A program made the position numbers and the translations under genes. The notes under the pieces were generated by a model. That model made no database searches and was not told the DNA's origin. It saw only the letters and a program-made list of their open reading frames with translations. 64,000 nucleotides of DNA, from contig NZ_JAKZAI010000008.1 in the NCBI RefSeq assembly GCF_023156235.1, forward strand, positions 1 through 64,000, written 5' to 3'. Within the stretch, counting starts at the first letter, position 1. Every line of letters starts with the position of its first letter. This DNA comes from Marinobacter goseongensis (GTDB lineage: Bacteria > Pseudomonadota > Gammaproteobacteria > Pseudomonadales > Oleiphilaceae). Of the stretch, positions 61,120 through 64,000 are shown one piece after another.

Positions 61120-62938
61120 CAGGCGCGCCCAGCGCGGGGTATTGATTGCGCTCACCCCTATCCTGTTAACCCTCATCTTCGTGTTGCTGACACTGATACT
61201 GGATGGGTCACGGCTGCTGTCGGTGCAATCATCGATGCAGGCGCAGGTCAATGCCGCGGCCACCGCTGCTGCGGATGCCGCACAATCCTGCAATGGCCCC
61301 ACCGGCGATATCGATGAGATGCGGGCTCGGGCTCTGGCGGCGGCCCGGGCGGTCGGATTCAATGGCAATGACGACGACCTGCTAGTGAGCGCCGGCCTGC
61401 TCGGCCCGCGTGTGGATGATCCGCAATCGCTGCGTTTCCTGCCCAAAGATCCGGTCAGTGAAATCCGTCAGACCAACTCGGCCCTGGTTTCCTACACCCG
61501 CTCTGAGCCGTTATCCCGCCTGCTGCCCCAGAGTCTGTTTGACCCGGTTCAGCTGTCGGTCAATGCCGCAGCCCGAAAAGAGGTCGTCGCCACACTGAGC
61601 GCTGTGGGCTCCACCGCTGAAGTCGAGGGCGGCCTGCTCGGTGGGCTGATTGGCGACCTGACCGGAGTGCCGGGGTACTCGCTGGATGCCACCAGCCTGC
61701 AGAGCCTGGAATCCACGTTGGTGGGTGTTGGCGACCTGCTGGACAACGCCGGCGTTGCCGATCTCGCCGACCTGGTGGATGAGCCGCTGATCGATGTACT
61801 GGAAGCGGTCCGGGACTCGCTGGGTGGGGCGGCCACACCCGCCGGCGGCCTGATCGACGACCTGACCGCCGCGGTTGGCGTCAGCGGATTGAACGGCAGC
61901 GCGGTTTTCGACGTGGTGGGCGACGCCACGGTGTCGGGTGACAGCTCGTTCCCATTGTATGATCTGGTCACCAGTGTGGTCCTGAACAGCGTGCGCGCGG
62001 CGAACCAGAGCGCCATGGGATTATTGTCATTGCAACTCGACACCACCGATTCCACGGTGATCAGCAGCCTGGTGTCCACCCTTGATCTGTTGGGTGATGT
62101 GGACGTTACCCTCGACATCATTGTGGATGAGCCACCCCGCATCGTGTTCGGCCCCGCCCGCCAGGATGAAAATGGCGAATGGCTGACAAAGGTCCGCAGT
62201 GCAGATATCAGTATCCAGGCCGGTGTTGACGTTACACTTGCCACCAGCGTGGTGGGTGACCTGGTGGGCGCGTTGTCCCTTGGTCTGATCAACGTGACGG
62301 TACTGGACAGCATCAGCATTCCTCTGGCGATTCAGGTCGGCGGTGGTGAGGCTGAGTTGATTGCCGCCGACTGCGCCCGGGGTAACAGCAACACCGTCAA
62401 CATGGATTTCGCAACCCAAAGCAGCGTGGTCGAGATCGACACGGGCACCATCGACTCGTCGACGGGTGCCGTTGCCCCGGGATCGCTGGAGCTCGACATC
62501 CTCAGGCTCAAGGCGCCTTTGCTACCGGCGGTGATCGCCTGCGTCAGCGGCGATCTGGGTGTTGCGCTTCCGGCGCAGGAAATGTTCCAGGATATTCAGT
62601 CTTACATTTTGCATTGCCCCGAGGGTGAGTGTTCGGAGGCGACGGTCTCCGAAGGATCAACCGGCGATCTGCAGGGTTTGTCCGTCAGTCTGAACAACAT
62701 CGCACTCGACTGCAGCCAGGGTGGTCTCACGGGCCTTCTGGGTGGGTTGCTCACGCCTCTGACCGGTATCCTTGAGGGTGTGGCAGAAACCGTGGTCGAA
62801 GAAGTGACCGGCACTGTGTTGGGCGAGGTGGTGTCGCCCCTGCTCTCGTCCCTGGGTGCCGATCTGGGCGGTGTATCGGTTAAGGTTATTGGCGCCAGTC
62901 AGCAAAGAACCCAGCTTATTGAAAACGTTCAGTTGTGA
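61109..62938 (+). CDS. TadG-like pilus assembly protein
   Basis: 609 residues from ATG 61109. A single N-terminal helix in the Tad pattern (RGVLIALTPILLTLIFVLLT, then LSVQSSMQAQVNAAATAAADAAQSC) fits the Tad_N region shared by TadE and TadG. The long exterior part is rich in Leu, Val, Gly and Asp with repeating hydrophobic segments (LLGGLIGDLTG, LLGGLLTPLTGILEG) and shows no von Willebrand MIDAS motif. Overlaps the small gene before it. Role in fibre assembly is inferred from position and N-terminus. Confidence 0.8.
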   Translation: MTINRRAQRGVLIALTPILLTLIFVLLTLILDGSRLLSVQSSMQAQVNAAATAAADAAQSCNGPTGDIDEMRARALAAARAVGFNGNDDDLLVSAGLLGPRVDDPQSLRFLPKDPVSEIRQTNSALVSYTRSEPLSRLLPQSLFDPVQLSVNAAARKEVVATLSAVGSTAEVEGGLLGGLIGDLTGVPGYSLDATSLQSLESTLVGVGDLLDNAGVADLADLVDEPLIDVLEAVRDSLGGAATPAGGLIDDLTAAVGVSGLNGSAVFDVVGDATVSGDSSFPLYDLVTSVVLNSVRAANQSAMGLLSLQLDTTDSTVISSLVSTLDLLGDVDVTLDIIVDEPPRIVFGPARQDENGEWLTKVRSADISIQAGVDVTLATSVVGDLVGALSLGLINVTVLDSISIPLAIQVGGGEAELIAADCARGNSNTVNMDFATQSSVVEIDTGTIDSSTGAVAPGSLELDILRLKAPLLPAVIACVSGDLGVALPAQEMFQDIQSYILHCPEGECSEATVSEGSTGDLQGLSVSLNNIALDCSQGGLTGLLGGLLTPLTGILEGVAETVVEEVTGTVLGEVVSPLLSSLGADLGGVSVKVIGASQQRTQLIENVQL

Positions 62939-62943
62939 TTCAT

Positions 62944-64000
62944 ATGGACATGATGGCATTGCTCGGAGTGGTTGAATGGCTGGCGATTGTCAGCGTTCTT
63001 GCCGCCGTTGGGCTTACCGTAGCGCTGACGCTGATCCGCCGCAAAATGCGGCGGATTAAGCTGCTACACCAAGAAGAGCGGAATCTGATGTCGCGGCAGT
63101 TGCAGTCCGCCACGGCCGACACGCGGGCGCTGCTGAACCAGGCGTCGCAGATCATCCTGGTGTTCGAGCGCTATGCGCCCATTCTTCTGTTCGCCAACCA
63201 ACAGGCCCTCGAGGCGTTTGGCAAAGACACGACTGCTGAACTGATGGATCAGTTTATCTCCCGCCCGGATTCATGGCTCCCGGCGCCTCACAGGCTGATC
63301 GACTTTGAGGACTGGCTGCAGCAAGCGCGGGTGATCGGTACCGAACGCAAGGAATGGTGCTTCCGGACCGGTGAGGATGACCACCTCTGGGTGGAGGCCA
63401 CCGTCAGTAACACCGCTTTTGAAGGTCGCCTGGCGCGACTGTTTGCCGCAAACAACATCCATGGCATTAAAACCAACCAGATAGCCGAGCACCTGCGGAA
63501 CCGCTCGCTGGTGGGCATCATGTCAGGCCGCCCCCTCGACACCGTGTTGGATACGCTGTCGAAGCTTGCCGAGGTGGTTATCGGCCACTCAAATTGCGTC
63601 ATCACGCTGTACGACGAGCAAAGCGCCACGTTGCGGCCGTCCGGTTCTTCACCGTTCGTAAAAGCGTTTCATCAGTTGTTCCCTACGATCATGTCTCGCT
63701 ACGGTGCGACTTCCATCGGTTCTGCGGCGTACATCAGTGGCCGGGTCATCTGTGAAAACCTCAAGACCGATCACCGCTGGCAGGGTTATGGCTCGATGGT
63801 GTATGAGCTGGGGATGGCCTCGTCCTGGTCTGAGGTGATCAACGGCAGAGAAAACAACCTCCTCGGTGTGATGACCCTGTTTTTTGACAGAGTAAAACAC
63901 CCGACCGAGCAGGAAATTGCTGAATTCTCCTCCGTTGTGTCCCTTGCCAGCCTCGCCATTGAGCGCCACACCTGGCAGGTGTCGCTGGAGGCTACCTTGT
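62944..64000 (+). CDS. Membrane PAS/GAF signalling protein, C-terminus beyond window
   Basis: 352 residues visible and open to the window edge. An N-terminal helix (WLAIVSVLAAVGLTVALTLI) is followed by a basic and coiled segment, a PAS-like region (VFERYAPILLFANQQALEAF) and a GAF domain from about 190 (VLDTLSKLAEVVIGHSNCVI, later VMTLFFDRVKHPTEQEIAEF). The layout matches the start of the membrane cyclase at 48376, so a GGDEF and/or EAL domain probably follows, but that is not visible. It begins five bases after the tadG-like stop and may be in the Tad operon. Confidence 0.8.
   Translation, partial: MDMMALLGVVEWLAIVSVLAAVGLTVALTLIRRKMRRIKLLHQEERNLMSRQLQSATADTRALLNQASQIILVFERYAPILLFANQQALEAFGKDTTAELMDQFISRPDSWLPAPHRLIDFEDWLQQARVIGTERKEWCFRTGEDDHLWVEATVSNTAFEGRLARLFAANNIHGIKTNQIAEHLRNRSLVGIMSGRPLDTVLDTLSKLAEVVIGHSNCVITLYDEQSATLRPSGSSPFVKAFHQLFPTIMSRYGATSIGSAAYISGRVICENLKTDHRWQGYGSMVYELGMASSWSEVINGRENNLLGVMTLFFDRVKHPTEQEIAEFSSVVSLASLAIERHTWQVSLEATL

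Noticed and set aside
1..64000. CRISPR arrays, tRNA and rRNA genes, phage genes
   Set aside because: No spaced direct repeats, cloverleaf sequences, conserved rRNA segments or phage structural genes were recognised on reading the window.

Overview
This GC-rich window most resembles a marine gammaproteobacterium, probably Marinobacter or a close relative. The basis is the gene content: DUF1302/DUF1329 pair, PomAB-type motor, arginine deiminase operon, Anbu cluster, Tad pili and an acyl desaturase with its reductase. This is inference from gene content, with no database search behind it.

Layout. (1) 1-3.1 kb is the tail of an integron-type cassette array: three attC-like sites, AT-richer exported-protein genes, and an IS1380-family element that has cut the first cassette gene. 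(2) 3.3-9 kb is housekeeping/accessory: a PAS-GGDEF cyclase, a split-barrel flavin protein, a MOSC protein, a DUF2834 membrane protein and a KefB-type K+/H+ antiporter. (3) 9-16.2 kb, minus strand: desaturase plus ferredoxin reductase, then arcDABC with a good FNR/Anr-type promoter. (4) 16.3-22.2 kb: a methyltransferase-like gene, a second diguanylate cyclase, and a persulfide dioxygenase-SulP-CbiM-like set closed by a strong terminator. (5) 22.2-28.8 kb, minus strand: an envelope lipid-handling operon (Pla-1/VolA-like lipoprotein, DUF1302, DUF1329). Diverging from it is a non-coding transcription unit with its own promoter and terminator.

(6) 29-38.2 kb: a K+ channel, then a co-directional RND adaptor/pump plus AttEFGH-like ABC exporter and CrtC/AttH-like lipoprotein. 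The FtsX-type permease carries an in-frame TGA that removes its last membrane segments. (7) 38.3-42.2 kb, minus strand: permuted ATP-grasp, alpha-E, transglutaminase and the proteasome homologue Anbu, a conserved cluster whose substrate is unknown. (8) 42.5-46.1 kb, minus strand: amtB with a sigma-54 promoter and NtrC-like sites, pomAB-like motor genes and a DUF1232 gene.

(9) 46.1-64 kb: a second candidate sRNA, an unrecognised 630-residue protein coupled to a membrane GAF-GGDEF cyclase, an orphan minus-strand gene, and an unrecognised 461-residue protein built from a duplicated module. A complete-looking Tad/Flp pilus operon follows (flp, tadE-like, cpaB, secretin, tadZ, tadA, tadB, tadC, tadD, a small exported protein, tadG-like). 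The window ends inside another membrane PAS/GAF signalling gene. No prepilin peptidase or RcpB is visible. No tRNA, rRNA or CRISPR array was found. The most unusual items are the cassette array broken by an IS, the two candidate sRNAs, the nonsense codon in the exporter permease, the Anbu cluster, and the two unrecognised proteins beside the Tad locus.
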